Shown here: one piece after another, positions 43,674-52,289 of the stretch
Numbering within the stretch: position 1 is the first letter of the stretch
How the letters are laid out: every line of letters begins with the position of its first letter
Source of the DNA: Polyangium sp. 6x1
GTDB lineage: Bacteria; Myxococcota_A; Polyangia; Polyangiales; Polyangiaceae
NCBI RefSeq assembly: GCF_029946515.1
Contig: NZ_JARZHH010000002.1
Coordinates: forward strand, 434,001 to 498,000
Length of the DNA stretch: 64,000 nucleotides
Reading direction: 5' to 3'
Translations under genes and position numbers: made by a program
The notes under the pieces: generated by a model
The model's input: only the letters and a program-made list of their open reading frames with translations
Told to the model about the DNA's origin: nothing
The model's database searches: none

Positions 43674-44099
43674 GTGAAGGTGGGGGAACACGACATCGAC
43701 GTGGAAAAGCCGGATCTCGTGGTCCTTCGTATCCGCGGCGAGATCGACCCCGCGGCTGCGGAGGCCTTCGGCGCGGCCATGAAGGCGCAATCCGGGGCCG
43801 GAGGCGCCTTCATTCTCAGCCTCGTCGAGGGCGAGATGGCGATGGGCGCGAAGGGCCGAAAAGCCTTCATCGAGGCGATGCGCGGCGTTCCACGCCTGGC
43901 CAACGCCGTGGTCGGCGCGAGCTTCGGCGCCCGCGTGATCGCGCAGCTCGTCTTGACCGCCGCGCGTGTGCTCGCGCGGACCCGGTTCGACCTCGTCTTT
44001 TTCGACGACGAGCCGAGCGCCCGGGCGTGGCTCCGCGCCGAGGGGTGCGTCGCTTGCGGCGCGACATCCGGACCTGACAGATCGTCCGGAACGTCGTAA
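43674..44099 (+). CDS. STAS/SpoIIAA-like protein
   Basis: 141 residues from a GTG with GAGG 6 bases upstream. A beta-alpha fold with LVVLRIRGEIDPAAAEAFGAA and AFILSLVEGEMAMGAKGRKAFIEAM fits the lipid-binding SpoIIAA-like (STAS/SEC14-type) family seen in many myxobacteria, but there is no conserved DSSG phospho-Ser, so it is unlikely to be a classical anti-anti-sigma factor. The Cys-containing end (EGCVACG) is unusual. Role unknown; may be co-transcribed with hutU. Confidence 0.6.
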   Translation: MKVGEHDIDVEKPDLVVLRIRGEIDPAAAEAFGAAMKAQSGAGGAFILSLVEGEMAMGAKGRKAFIEAMRGVPRLANAVVGASFGARVIAQLVLTAARVLARTRFDLVFFDDEPSARAWLRAEGCVACGATSGPDRSSGTS

Positions 44100-44112
44100 C
44101 CTCCGCCCCGCC

Positions 44113-46323
44113 ATGAGCCCTGCCCGTTCGTTCGCGGCGCTCGCGCCCCTCGCGCTCCTCCTGCTCGCCTGCCCCGGCACCTCGCCGGTCACCGGCCCGA
44201 AGGACAAAGCCGGCCCTGCCGCGTCGGCCTCCGCGTCCACCGAGGCGCCTGACCTCGCGATCGATCCGCCCCCGCCCACGCCCAAGAAGGCCGTGTTCAA
44301 GGAATATTACGGGGAGAGCGTCGCCGACGATTACCAGTGGCTCGAAGACGGCACGAGCTCCGATGTCAAGAGCTGGGTCGGCGACCACAACCGGCGCACG
44401 CGGGCCTTCCTGGACATCCTGCCCGGCCGTCAGGCGCTCTACACGAGCGTGCGCAAGTTCGTCGAATACGGCTCGCCCGCGTTTTACGCGCTCCAGCACA
44501 AGGGCAACGTCCTCTTTTCGATGCGCTCGCGGCCGCCGAAGCAGCAGCCGTTCCTGGTCACGCTCACGCCCGTCGACAAGCCGAACGCCGAGAAGGTCCT
44601 CCTCGATCCGACCACGATCGACCCTTCGGGCAATACCTCGATCGATTATTACGTCGCCTCGCCGGACGGCGGGAAGGTCGCGGTCTCGCTCTCGAAGGGC
44701 GACCGCGAAGGCGGCTCGATTCGCGTCTTCGACGTGGGCTCGGGCCGCGAGATCGCCGAGGTCGTCCCGCAGGGCGCCGGCCGTTACAAGGGCAAGAGCA
44801 TTGCCTGGAACGCGGGCGGCACCGGGTTTTTCTACACGCGGTATCCCGCGGAGGGCGAGGGCAAACCCGAGGACCGAGGGTTTTTCCAGAAGGTCTATTT
44901 CCACAAGCTCTACACGCCGGTGAAGGACGACGCGCCCTCCATCGACAAGCTGCCGCGCCTCGCGCAGATCGACCTCGAGACGAGCGGCGACGGCAAATTC
45001 GTCACGGCGCGCGTCGAGAGCGGCTACGGCGGGCCGAAAGAGCATCACGTCTTCCGCCAGGGCGGCGGTTTCTCCAAGGTCGCGGACGCTGTCGACGAGG
45101 TCGAGCGGACGGTCGCGGGCCCCGACGGCGACCTCTACATCATCTCGAAGAAGGACGCGCCGCGCGGCAAGGTCCTGCGTACGTCGGCGTGGAAGCCGCA
45201 GCTCGCGAAGGCCACGGTCGTCGTGCCCGAGGGCGAGTCGGTGCTGCTCGACGTGCTCCCCACGCTCCAGCGGCTCTACGTGCGCGCGAGCGCGGGCGGG
45301 CCCACCGAGATGCGCTGGTTCGACATCAAGGGCAAACCCGGCGGCGTCGTGCCGATCCTGCCCGTCTCCGGCGTGCACGAGGTCGTGCTCCTCCAGGAGG
45401 ACGACCTCTACTTCGAGAACGAGAGCTTCACCGAGGCCTCGGCCTGGTATCGCTTCCGCGCGTCGAGCGGCAAGGTCGAGAAGACCGCGATGGCGCAGCC
45501 GGCGACGGCCGATTTCAGCGACGCGACCGTCGTGCGCGAGACGTGCACCTCGAAGGACGGCACGAAGATCCCGCTCAGCATCCTGCGCCGCAAGGACGCG
45601 AAGCTCGACGGGCAAAACCCGACGATCCTCACGGGACAAGGCGGCTTCGGCGTGGTCGTCGCGCCGGACTACGACCCCACGCGGCGCGCCTGGCTCGACG
45701 TCGGCGGGATCGTCGCGGTCGCGAACCTGCGCGGCGGCGGCGAGGGCGGCGACGGCTGGCACAAGGCCGGCATGCTCACGCAGAAGCAGAACGTGTTCGA
45801 CGATTTCTTCGCCTGCGCCGAGCGATTGTTCGAGCTCAAAGTGACGAAGAACGACAAGCTCGCGCTGCTCGGCGCGCCGCAGGCGCCCTTGCTCATGGGC
45901 GCGGCGCTCACGCAACGGCCCGACATGTTCCGCGCCGTCGTGGCGCGTGGCGGCATCTACGACATGCTGCGGCTCGAAGGCACGACGAACGGCGCGTACG
46001 ACGTCCCCGAGTACGGCTCGACGGCCGACGAGAAGCAGTTCAAGGCGCTCTACGGCTACTCGCCGTATCACCGCGTCGAGGACGGCAAGCCCTACCCGGC
46101 CACGCTCCTGCTCACCGGTGAAAACGACCCGCGCGGCGATCCGTCGCACGCGCGCAAGATGGCCGCGCGCCTGCTCGCGGCGACGAGCGCGAAGGCGCCG
46201 ATCCTCCTGCGTTCGAGCGGCGACACGGGCCGCGGCGTCGGCACGCCGCTCGACAGCGCGGTGCTCGAGGCCGTGGACGTCTACACATTTCTATTTCACG
46301 TGCTCGGCATCAAGAAGCCGTGA
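44113..46323 (+). CDS. Prolyl oligopeptidase-family lipoprotein without catalytic Ser and His
   Basis: 736 residues. Signal peptide with lipobox ALLLLAC (Cys20), an Ala/Ser linker, then the S9 propeller (about 60-420) and the alpha/beta-hydrolase domain (about 470-736). The family block around the nucleophile, normally GGSNGGLLMGAVLTQRPD, reads GAPQAPLLMGAALTQRPD, so the Ser position is Pro589. The His loop (normally GHGMGT-like) reads GRGVGT with Arg707. The Asp region (TGENDPRGDP) is kept. Peptidase activity is therefore not expected. A binding or chaperone function at the envelope is likely. The fold is otherwise complete and not frameshifted. Confidence 0.85.
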   Translation: MSPARSFAALAPLALLLLACPGTSPVTGPKDKAGPAASASASTEAPDLAIDPPPPTPKKAVFKEYYGESVADDYQWLEDGTSSDVKSWVGDHNRRTRAFLDILPGRQALYTSVRKFVEYGSPAFYALQHKGNVLFSMRSRPPKQQPFLVTLTPVDKPNAEKVLLDPTTIDPSGNTSIDYYVASPDGGKVAVSLSKGDREGGSIRVFDVGSGREIAEVVPQGAGRYKGKSIAWNAGGTGFFYTRYPAEGEGKPEDRGFFQKVYFHKLYTPVKDDAPSIDKLPRLAQIDLETSGDGKFVTARVESGYGGPKEHHVFRQGGGFSKVADAVDEVERTVAGPDGDLYIISKKDAPRGKVLRTSAWKPQLAKATVVVPEGESVLLDVLPTLQRLYVRASAGGPTEMRWFDIKGKPGGVVPILPVSGVHEVVLLQEDDLYFENESFTEASAWYRFRASSGKVEKTAMAQPATADFSDATVVRETCTSKDGTKIPLSILRRKDAKLDGQNPTILTGQGGFGVVVAPDYDPTRRAWLDVGGIVAVANLRGGGEGGDGWHKAGMLTQKQNVFDDFFACAERLFELKVTKNDKLALLGAPQAPLLMGAALTQRPDMFRAVVARGGIYDMLRLEGTTNGAYDVPEYGSTADEKQFKALYGYSPYHRVEDGKPYPATLLLTGENDPRGDPSHARKMAARLLAATSAKAPILLRSSGDTGRGVGTPLDSAVLEAVDVYTFLFHVLGIKKP

Positions 46324-46329
46324 ACGTGG

Positions 46330-46349
46330 TGCGAATCCGCTGCGAATCC
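46330..46349. repeat. Tandem 9-bp repeat upstream of the five-domain lipid enzyme
   Basis: TGCGAATCC occurs at 46330-46338 and 46341-46349, an 11-base period, i.e. one turn of DNA, 85-104 bases before the start codon. It precedes a TTGACT (46370-46375) -35-like hexamer whose -10 is poor. A regulator-binding site is possible. Confidence 0.35.
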
Positions 46350-46433
46350 ATCTTCGCGGCAACTCGAGCTTGACTTGATCGGCCAAGGACCCGAAATCCT
46401 CTCCCTCTCACGGGGGGATACGAGGCGAATTCC

Positions 46434-49400
46434 ATGAGCGAGACGGAGATGAACGGGGGTTTGGGGGCGCAGCCCGGCGCGGCCGGGCGTAGCCCCCAAG
46501 CGATGAACGGAGCCGCTACAATTACCCCGCTGCTCCCTTCGCGCGTCCTCTCCGGCAAGCGGCTGGTGGTCGTCGGCGGGACGGGCTTTCTCGGCAAGGT
46601 CTGGGTCTCGATGCTCCTGCATCGGTTCCCCGAGATCGGCCATCTCTACCTGCTCGTCCGGCCCAAGGCGGGCCAGTCCGCCGAGGAGCGGTTCTGGTCG
46701 CAGATCGCCACGTCCGCCTCGTTCGACCCGATCCGCGAAGCGCACCCGGGCGCCGAGTTCGAGGCCTGGATCGCCCAGAAGATCACGGCGATCGCGGGCG
46801 ACATCGTCCACCACGAGTGTGGCCTCGACAAGGACCTGCTCGCGCGCATCGACGGCACGATCGACGCCGTCGTCAACGTCGCGGGCGTCGTCGACTTCAA
46901 CCCGCCGCTCGACGAGGCGCTCGAGGTCAACGCGTTCGGCGTGACGAACCTCGTCTCGCTCGCCCGCCGCCTCCAGGCGCCCATCCTGCACACGAGCACG
47001 TGTTACGTCGCCGGCTACCGCTCCGGCCTCATCGAGGAGGTCGACCCGCGCGAGGTGCCGTTCCCGCGCGCCGAGGGCGAGACCTGGTTCGGCGCGGGCA
47101 TCGCCGAGCGCACGCTCGATCGCTCGCACTGGGATCCGCAGCGCGAGATCGACGAGTGCCTCGATCTCGTCAAGCAGGCGCGCCACCGCTGCGAGGACGC
47201 GTTCCGGCAGAGCGCGTTCCTCGACGAGGCCAAGGAGAACCTCCAGGCGCGCGGCGAGCCTGGCCGCGGCACGGCGCTCGACGCGGAGCTCGCCAAGGTC
47301 AAGCGCCGCTTCATCGAGAACCAGCTCACCGAGGCCGGCACCGAGCGCGCGCATTTCTGGGGCTGGACGAACATCTACACGTACACGAAGAGCATCGGCG
47401 AGCAGGTCCTCGCGGCGAGCGGCGTGCCGTACACGATCGTACGTCCGGCCGTCATCGAGTCCTCGTGCGTCTATCCGTTCCCCGGCTGGAACGAGGGCAT
47501 CAACACGAGCGCGCCGTTCATCTACATGGCCATGCAGGGCCAGGTGCAGATGCCCGGCGATCACCGGGTCCACCTCGACATCATCCCCTGCGACATGGTC
47601 ACGAGCGGCATGATCGCCTCGCTCTGCGAGCTGCTCGAGGGCAAGGCGCCGGCCGTGTACCAGTACGGCACGACGGACACGAACGGCTGCCGCATGACGC
47701 GGTACTACGAGCTCATGGGCCTCTACAAGCGCAAGCTCGCGTACGAGGGCAAGCGCAGCGCGCTCTTCGACTGGGTCAAGGCGTACTTCGAGCCCGTCGG
47801 CCTCACGAAGAAGCAATACGAGCAGCGCGGCTCGCACCAGATCGCGAAGGCGATGAACACGCTCGGCGGCGTGCTCGGCAAGCTCGCGGGCGGACCAGTG
47901 CGGCCGCTGCTCAAGCCTGCGTCGGACATGCTTCTCACCGCGGCGAAAGCCGAGGAGAAGATGGCCGGCGTGATGGACATCTTCCTCCCGTTCGTCGCGG
48001 AGGCGGACTGGGTGTTCTCCTGCGCGAACACGCGCGCGGCGATGGCGCGCATGCCCGAGGACGAGCGCGCGAAGTTCTACTGGGAGCCCGAGAAGCTCGA
48101 TTGGCGCTGGTTCATGTGGGAGATCCACATCCCGGGCCTCGAAAAGTGGGTCTTCCCGCTCATCGACGAGAAGCAGAACAAACAGCTCAAGGCCCTGCGC
48201 AAGTACGACCAGCTCATCGACCTCATCGAGGAGATGGCCGAGCGGCACGACCACGCCGTCGCGCTGCAGCTCCTCACGGACGAGGGCCTCACGCGCACCA
48301 CGTTCCGCGAGCTGCGGGACGGCATGCTCGCCACGGCCGCGCGCCTCGCGGCGGTCGGGGTTCGGCCCGGCGATCGCGTGCTGCTCGCGGGCGAGAACCA
48401 GCCCGCGTGGCCCGTCGCGTACTTCGGCATCCTGCGGGCCGGCGCGGTCGCGGTGCCCGTCGATCCCGCGCTGGAGGAGCGCCAGCTCGCGAACATCCTC
48501 CGCTCGTCGGGGGCGCGCGTCGCGCTCTGGGATCGGTTCGTCGAGGAGAAGGGCGGCAAGGGCGCGCGCGCCTCGAACCCCGAGCTTCGGGTCTACGACC
48601 TCCCGAGCTTCGCCGACCCCGACGCGCACGAACAACTGTCCGCGCCCGAGGTCACGATCAAGGGCGAGCACATCGCGAGCATCATCTACACGAGCGGCAC
48701 GACGGGCGATCCGAAGGGCGTCATGCTCTCGCACGACAACTTCACGGCGCTGCTCGCCGCGCTCGCGCCGATCTTCCCGCTCGCGCAGCACGACCGCATC
48801 CTGAGCGTCTTGCCGCTGCACCACACGTTCGAGTTCACGTGCGGCCTGCTCCTTCCGATCTCGCGCGGCACGCGCATCATCTACATCGGCGAGCTCAGCG
48901 GCGAGCGTGTCTCGAAGGGCCTCAAGGAGGGTCGCATCACGGCGATGGTCGGCGTGCCCGCGCTCTGGCAGATGCTCGAGCGCCGCGTGACCTCGCGCGT
49001 GAAGGAGCAGGGGCCCGCGGCCGCGGCGGCCTTCGACTGGGCCCTCGAGCTCAACCGTTTGCTCGGTGAAAAGGCTGGCTTGAACCTCGGCCGCCTCTTC
49101 TTCGGCACGGTGCACAAGGCGCTCGGCGGCAACGTGCGCTTCCTGATCTCGGGCGGCGCGGCGCTGCCCAAGGACACGGCGAACGTCTTCCGCGGCCTCG
49201 GTTTGCCCCTCAGCGAGGGCTACGGTTTGACCGAGGCGGCGCCCGTGCTCACCGTGGCCAAGGCCTCGCCGAGCCTGAAGCCGGGCACGGTCGGAAAGCC
49301 GATCCCGAACGTCGAGATCAAGATCGACAAACCCGACGCGGGCGGCGTCGGCGAGGTGCTCGCGCGCGGGCCGAACGTGATGCTCGGCTACGCGGGCAAC

Positions 49401-51227
49401 GAGGAGGCGACGAGCGCCGCGATCGACGAGGCCGGCTGGCTGCACACGGGCGATCTCGGCAAGCTCGACAAGAAGGGCCGCCTCGTCATCGTCGGCCGCA
49501 AGAAGGACGTCATCGTCACGGCGAGCGGCGAGAACGTGTATCCGGACGACGTCGAGGACATCCTCGGCGGCACGCCGCACGTCCGCGAGATCGCGATCGT
49601 GGGCATCGACGACGGGCAGGGCGGCGAGCGCGTCGCGTGCCTCGCCGTGCCCGAGCGGGACGAGGGCGAGCCTGCGGAAGGCGAGAAGCGTCCTTCCCGC
49701 GCCGAGCGTCACGAGAAGGCGATGAAGGCGCTGCGCGAGGCGTTCCAGAAGCTGCCGAAGGTCGCGCAGCCGTCGGTCGTGCACCTCTGGGATCACGACC
49801 TGCCGCGCACCGCGACGCGCAAGGTCAAGCGCAGCGAGGTGAAGAGCGTGCTCGCGAAGCTCGCGAGCGCGTCGGCCATGCCCGCGGGCGAGGGCGGTGG
49901 GCAGGCGACGAGCGCGTCGGCGCGCCACGCGATCGCCACGATCGCGAACAAGAAGTCGGCGGATCTCACGCCGGGGATGAGCCTCCGGGGGGATCTCCGG
50001 TTCGACTCGCTCATGGCGATGGAGCTCGCGGCGGCGCTCGAAGCGCAGACGGGCCGGGCGATCGACACCGACCGGCTCTCGCGTTGCGACACGGTGGGCG
50101 ACGTGGAGGCGCTCGTCGTCGAGCTCGGCGGCGAGGCGGCGCACGAGGTCGAGCTCGCGAAGGTCGACGAGGGCGAGGAGGAGCCGATCAAGCTCCCGAA
50201 GCCGCTCGCCGACGCGGCCAAGCAGCTGCTCGGCAAGGCCCAGGCGAACTTCTACGACCGGGTGATGCACCCGAAGGTCTACGGAAGGGCCTACATCCCG
50301 CACAACCGGAACACGATCGTCGCCTCGAACCACGCGAGCCACCTCGACATGGGGTTCGTCAAGTACGCCCTCGGCGCGTACGGCGACGAGCTCGTCTCGC
50401 TCGCGGCGCAGGACTACTTCTTCGAGTCGGGGAAATGGCGCCGCGCGTGGTTCGAGAACCTGACGAACCTCGCGCCCTTCGATCGCAAGGGCGGCCTCCG
50501 GCAGGCGCTCCGCCAGGCGGGTGACCTGCTCGATCAGGGCAACACGATCCTGATCTTCCCGGAGGGCACGCGCAGCACCGACGGCCAGATTCACGAGTTT
50601 GGCGCGGCGATCGGCCACCTCGCGTTGCATCACGAGGTGGACATCCTGCCGGTTTGGCTGGGCGGAACCTACGAGGCGCTGCCGAAGGGCGCGAATTTCC
50701 CGAAGAAGCGCGATCTCGTGGCGCGGGTCGGCCCGCCGCTCGAAGTGCGCGAGCTCAAGCGCCTGACGGCCGGGATGAAGACGACCGTGGCGTGCCGCAA
50801 GGTCGCGGAATTGACGCGGCAGGCGGTGGTCCTCCTCAAGGAGGGCAAGGTGCTCGACATCCGGCAGATCGACCGGATCGAGGAGGCGACGCCGAAGCAG
50901 GAGCACCCGCTCGTCGTCCTGTTCCGCGACCTCGAGACGAAGTTCGTCCCGGGCCGCGTGAATGCGCCCGTCACGTATTACTTCACGCTCGGCAACGAAA
51001 ACGAGGCGAAGTGGACGCTGCGCATCGAGCCGAACCGGTGCGAGGCGAAGATGGGCAAGCCCGAGGGCGCCGCGGCCGATTGCGTGCTGAAGACGTCGCC
51101 CGAGATCTTCCTCAAGATCGTGCGTGAGGCCTACACGCCGAGCCCGATGGAGTTCATGTCGGGCGCCGTGAAATCGAACGACATCTCCCTGCTCTTGACC
51201 TTCCAGAAGGTATTCGATCTCGCATGA
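46434..51227 (+). CDS. Five-domain acyl reductase - AMP ligase - ACP - PlsC - SCP2 enzyme (ElbD-like)
   Basis: 1597 residues. (1) Fatty acyl-CoA reductase-type Rossmann domain, VVVGGTGFLG at about 46-55 and YxxxK at Y315/K319. (2) AMP-binding acyl ligase with the TSGTTGDPKG loop at 753-762. (3) Carrier protein with phosphopantetheine Ser1192 (FDSLMAME). (4) PlsC-type acyltransferase with HX4D at H1300/D1305 (NHASHLD) and FPEGTRS at 1375-1381. (5) C-terminal SCP2-like lipid-binding domain (about 1490-1597). Together they could activate a fatty acid, reduce it to an alcohol or aldehyde and acylate a lipid backbone. The architecture resembles the multifunctional ElbD enzyme of myxobacterial ether-lipid synthesis; orthology is my inference. 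Stop overlaps the next gene. Confidence 0.85.
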   Translation: MSETEMNGGLGAQPGAAGRSPQAMNGAATITPLLPSRVLSGKRLVVVGGTGFLGKVWVSMLLHRFPEIGHLYLLVRPKAGQSAEERFWSQIATSASFDPIREAHPGAEFEAWIAQKITAIAGDIVHHECGLDKDLLARIDGTIDAVVNVAGVVDFNPPLDEALEVNAFGVTNLVSLARRLQAPILHTSTCYVAGYRSGLIEEVDPREVPFPRAEGETWFGAGIAERTLDRSHWDPQREIDECLDLVKQARHRCEDAFRQSAFLDEAKENLQARGEPGRGTALDAELAKVKRRFIENQLTEAGTERAHFWGWTNIYTYTKSIGEQVLAASGVPYTIVRPAVIESSCVYPFPGWNEGINTSAPFIYMAMQGQVQMPGDHRVHLDIIPCDMVTSGMIASLCELLEGKAPAVYQYGTTDTNGCRMTRYYELMGLYKRKLAYEGKRSALFDWVKAYFEPVGLTKKQYEQRGSHQIAKAMNTLGGVLGKLAGGPVRPLLKPASDMLLTAAKAEEKMAGVMDIFLPFVAEADWVFSCANTRAAMARMPEDERAKFYWEPEKLDWRWFMWEIHIPGLEKWVFPLIDEKQNKQLKALRKYDQLIDLIEEMAERHDHAVALQLLTDEGLTRTTFRELRDGMLATAARLAAVGVRPGDRVLLAGENQPAWPVAYFGILRAGAVAVPVDPALEERQLANILRSSGARVALWDRFVEEKGGKGARASNPELRVYDLPSFADPDAHEQLSAPEVTIKGEHIASIIYTSGTTGDPKGVMLSHDNFTALLAALAPIFPLAQHDRILSVLPLHHTFEFTCGLLLPISRGTRIIYIGELSGERVSKGLKEGRITAMVGVPALWQMLERRVTSRVKEQGPAAAAAFDWALELNRLLGEKAGLNLGRLFFGTVHKALGGNVRFLISGGAALPKDTANVFRGLGLPLSEGYGLTEAAPVLTVAKASPSLKPGTVGKPIPNVEIKIDKPDAGGVGEVLARGPNVMLGYAGNEEATSAAIDEAGWLHTGDLGKLDKKGRLVIVGRKKDVIVTASGENVYPDDVEDILGGTPHVREIAIVGIDDGQGGERVACLAVPERDEGEPAEGEKRPSRAERHEKAMKALREAFQKLPKVAQPSVVHLWDHDLPRTATRKVKRSEVKSVLAKLASASAMPAGEGGGQATSASARHAIATIANKKSADLTPGMSLRGDLRFDSLMAMELAAALEAQTGRAIDTDRLSRCDTVGDVEALVVELGGEAAHEVELAKVDEGEEEPIKLPKPLADAAKQLLGKAQANFYDRVMHPKVYGRAYIPHNRNTIVASNHASHLDMGFVKYALGAYGDELVSLAAQDYFFESGKWRRAWFENLTNLAPFDRKGGLRQALRQAGDLLDQGNTILIFPEGTRSTDGQIHEFGAAIGHLALHHEVDILPVWLGGTYEALPKGANFPKKRDLVARVGPPLEVRELKRLTAGMKTTVACRKVAELTRQAVVLLKEGKVLDIRQIDRIEEATPKQEHPLVVLFRDLETKFVPGRVNAPVTYYFTLGNENEAKWTLRIEPNRCEAKMGKPEGAAADCVLKTSPEIFLKIVREAYTPSPMEFMSGAVKSNDISLLLTFQKVFDLA

Positions 51228-52225
51228 GCCGCTATCTCGTCACGGGTGCCACGGGGTTTCTCGGACGTCACCTCGTCTCGGTGCTGCTCTCGGGCGGTCA
51301 CCAGGTGGTGGCGCTTTGCCGGAAGGAGCCCACGGGCTTCGCCGGAAAAGAGGGCTTTTCGGTCGCCCGCGGCGACGTGCTCGACGCCGAGAGCGTCAAG
51401 CGCGCGGCCGAGGGCTGCGAGGGGCTCTTTCATTGCGCGGGCCGGGTCTCGCGGCGGCCGGAGGACGCGGAGGCGCTCTTCCGGGTGCACGTCGAGGGGA
51501 CGAAGATCACGCTCGACGCGGCGCGGGCCGTGGGCGTGCGGCGCGTCGTCCTTTCGAGCACGAGCGGCACGATCGCCGTGAGCCGCGAGGCCAAGGTGAT
51601 CGACGAGACGGCCCTCGCGCCGCAGGACGTGATCGCGCGCTGGCCGTATTACCGGTCGAAGCTCTATGCCGAGAAGGCGGCGCTCGATCGGAACGCGCCC
51701 GGGTTCGAGGTCGTGTCGGTCAATCCCTCGCTCCTGCTCGGCCCCGGGGACGTGCTCGGCTCGTCGACCGGCGACGTCGTGAAGTTCATGGAGAAGCGCG
51801 TGCCGATGATCCCGAGCGGCGGCCTTTCGTTCGTGGACGCGCGCGACGCCGCGGCGGCGATGGCGGCGGCGATGGAGAAGGGCCGGGCGGGCGAAAAATA
51901 CTTGCTTGGCGCGAAAAACCTGACGTTCGAGGCGTTCTTCGGGATGCTCGAGCGCGTGACGGGCGTGAAGGGCCCGAGCGTGAAGGCGCCGAAGAGCCTG
52001 CTTTTGGCGCAGGCGGGCGCCGAGATCATGGAGCGCATCGCCAAGCGGATGAACACCGAGAGCCCGATCGACCGGGTGAGCGCGGAGATGAGCCAGCATT
52101 ACTGGTACCTCGACGCGAAGAAGGCCACGCGGGAGCTCGGTTTCTCGCCGCGCGACGCGATCGAGACGCTCGCCGATACGGTGGCGGACCTGCGAGCGCG
52201 TGGGGTGGTTTGGCCGAAGGAGTAG
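51224..52225 (+). CDS. NAD-dependent epimerase/dehydratase (extended SDR, dihydroflavonol reductase-like)
   Basis: 333 residues. TGATGFLGRH is the N-terminal nucleotide motif and YYRSK (Y about 145 to K about 149) is the catalytic pair. It is of the dihydroflavonol-reductase-like group that reduces or epimerises hydroxyl/keto groups on lipids and sugars. Its ATG overlaps the stop of the five-domain enzyme by four bases, so the two probably act in the same lipid pathway; a NAD-dependent epimerase-like gene also accompanies ether-lipid genes in myxobacteria as far as I recall. Substrate not shown. Confidence 0.85.
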   Translation: MSRYLVTGATGFLGRHLVSVLLSGGHQVVALCRKEPTGFAGKEGFSVARGDVLDAESVKRAAEGCEGLFHCAGRVSRRPEDAEALFRVHVEGTKITLDAARAVGVRRVVLSSTSGTIAVSREAKVIDETALAPQDVIARWPYYRSKLYAEKAALDRNAPGFEVVSVNPSLLLGPGDVLGSSTGDVVKFMEKRVPMIPSGGLSFVDARDAAAAMAAAMEKGRAGEKYLLGAKNLTFEAFFGMLERVTGVKGPSVKAPKSLLLAQAGAEIMERIAKRMNTESPIDRVSAEMSQHYWYLDAKKATRELGFSPRDAIETLADTVADLRARGVVWPKE

Positions 52226-52249
52226 GCGAGGACGACCCCTCGGGGGCCA

Positions 52250-52278
52250 TTGCGATGTGCGCCCCTCTCGACTAGGGT
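52250..52278 (+). promoter_or_regulatory. Sigma-70-like promoter of the 52.3-kb lipoprotein gene
   Basis: TTGCGA (52250-52255), 17-base spacer, TAGGGT (52273-52278), ideal spacing. The start codon at 52290 is 11 bases downstream, so the leader is only a few bases. Confidence 0.45.
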
Positions 52279-52289
52279 CCGCGGGCGAC

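Noticed and set aside
44113-46323. Frameshift or assembly error as explanation for the missing Ser and His
   Set aside because: The frame is open for 736 codons, the flanking motif residues are conserved on both sides of each change, and the substitutions are scattered rather than clustered at a shift.
46296-50906. A 1,536-codon open frame on the minus strand opposite the five-domain enzyme
   Set aside because: No recognisable motif, Arg/Leu-rich shadow of the real gene.
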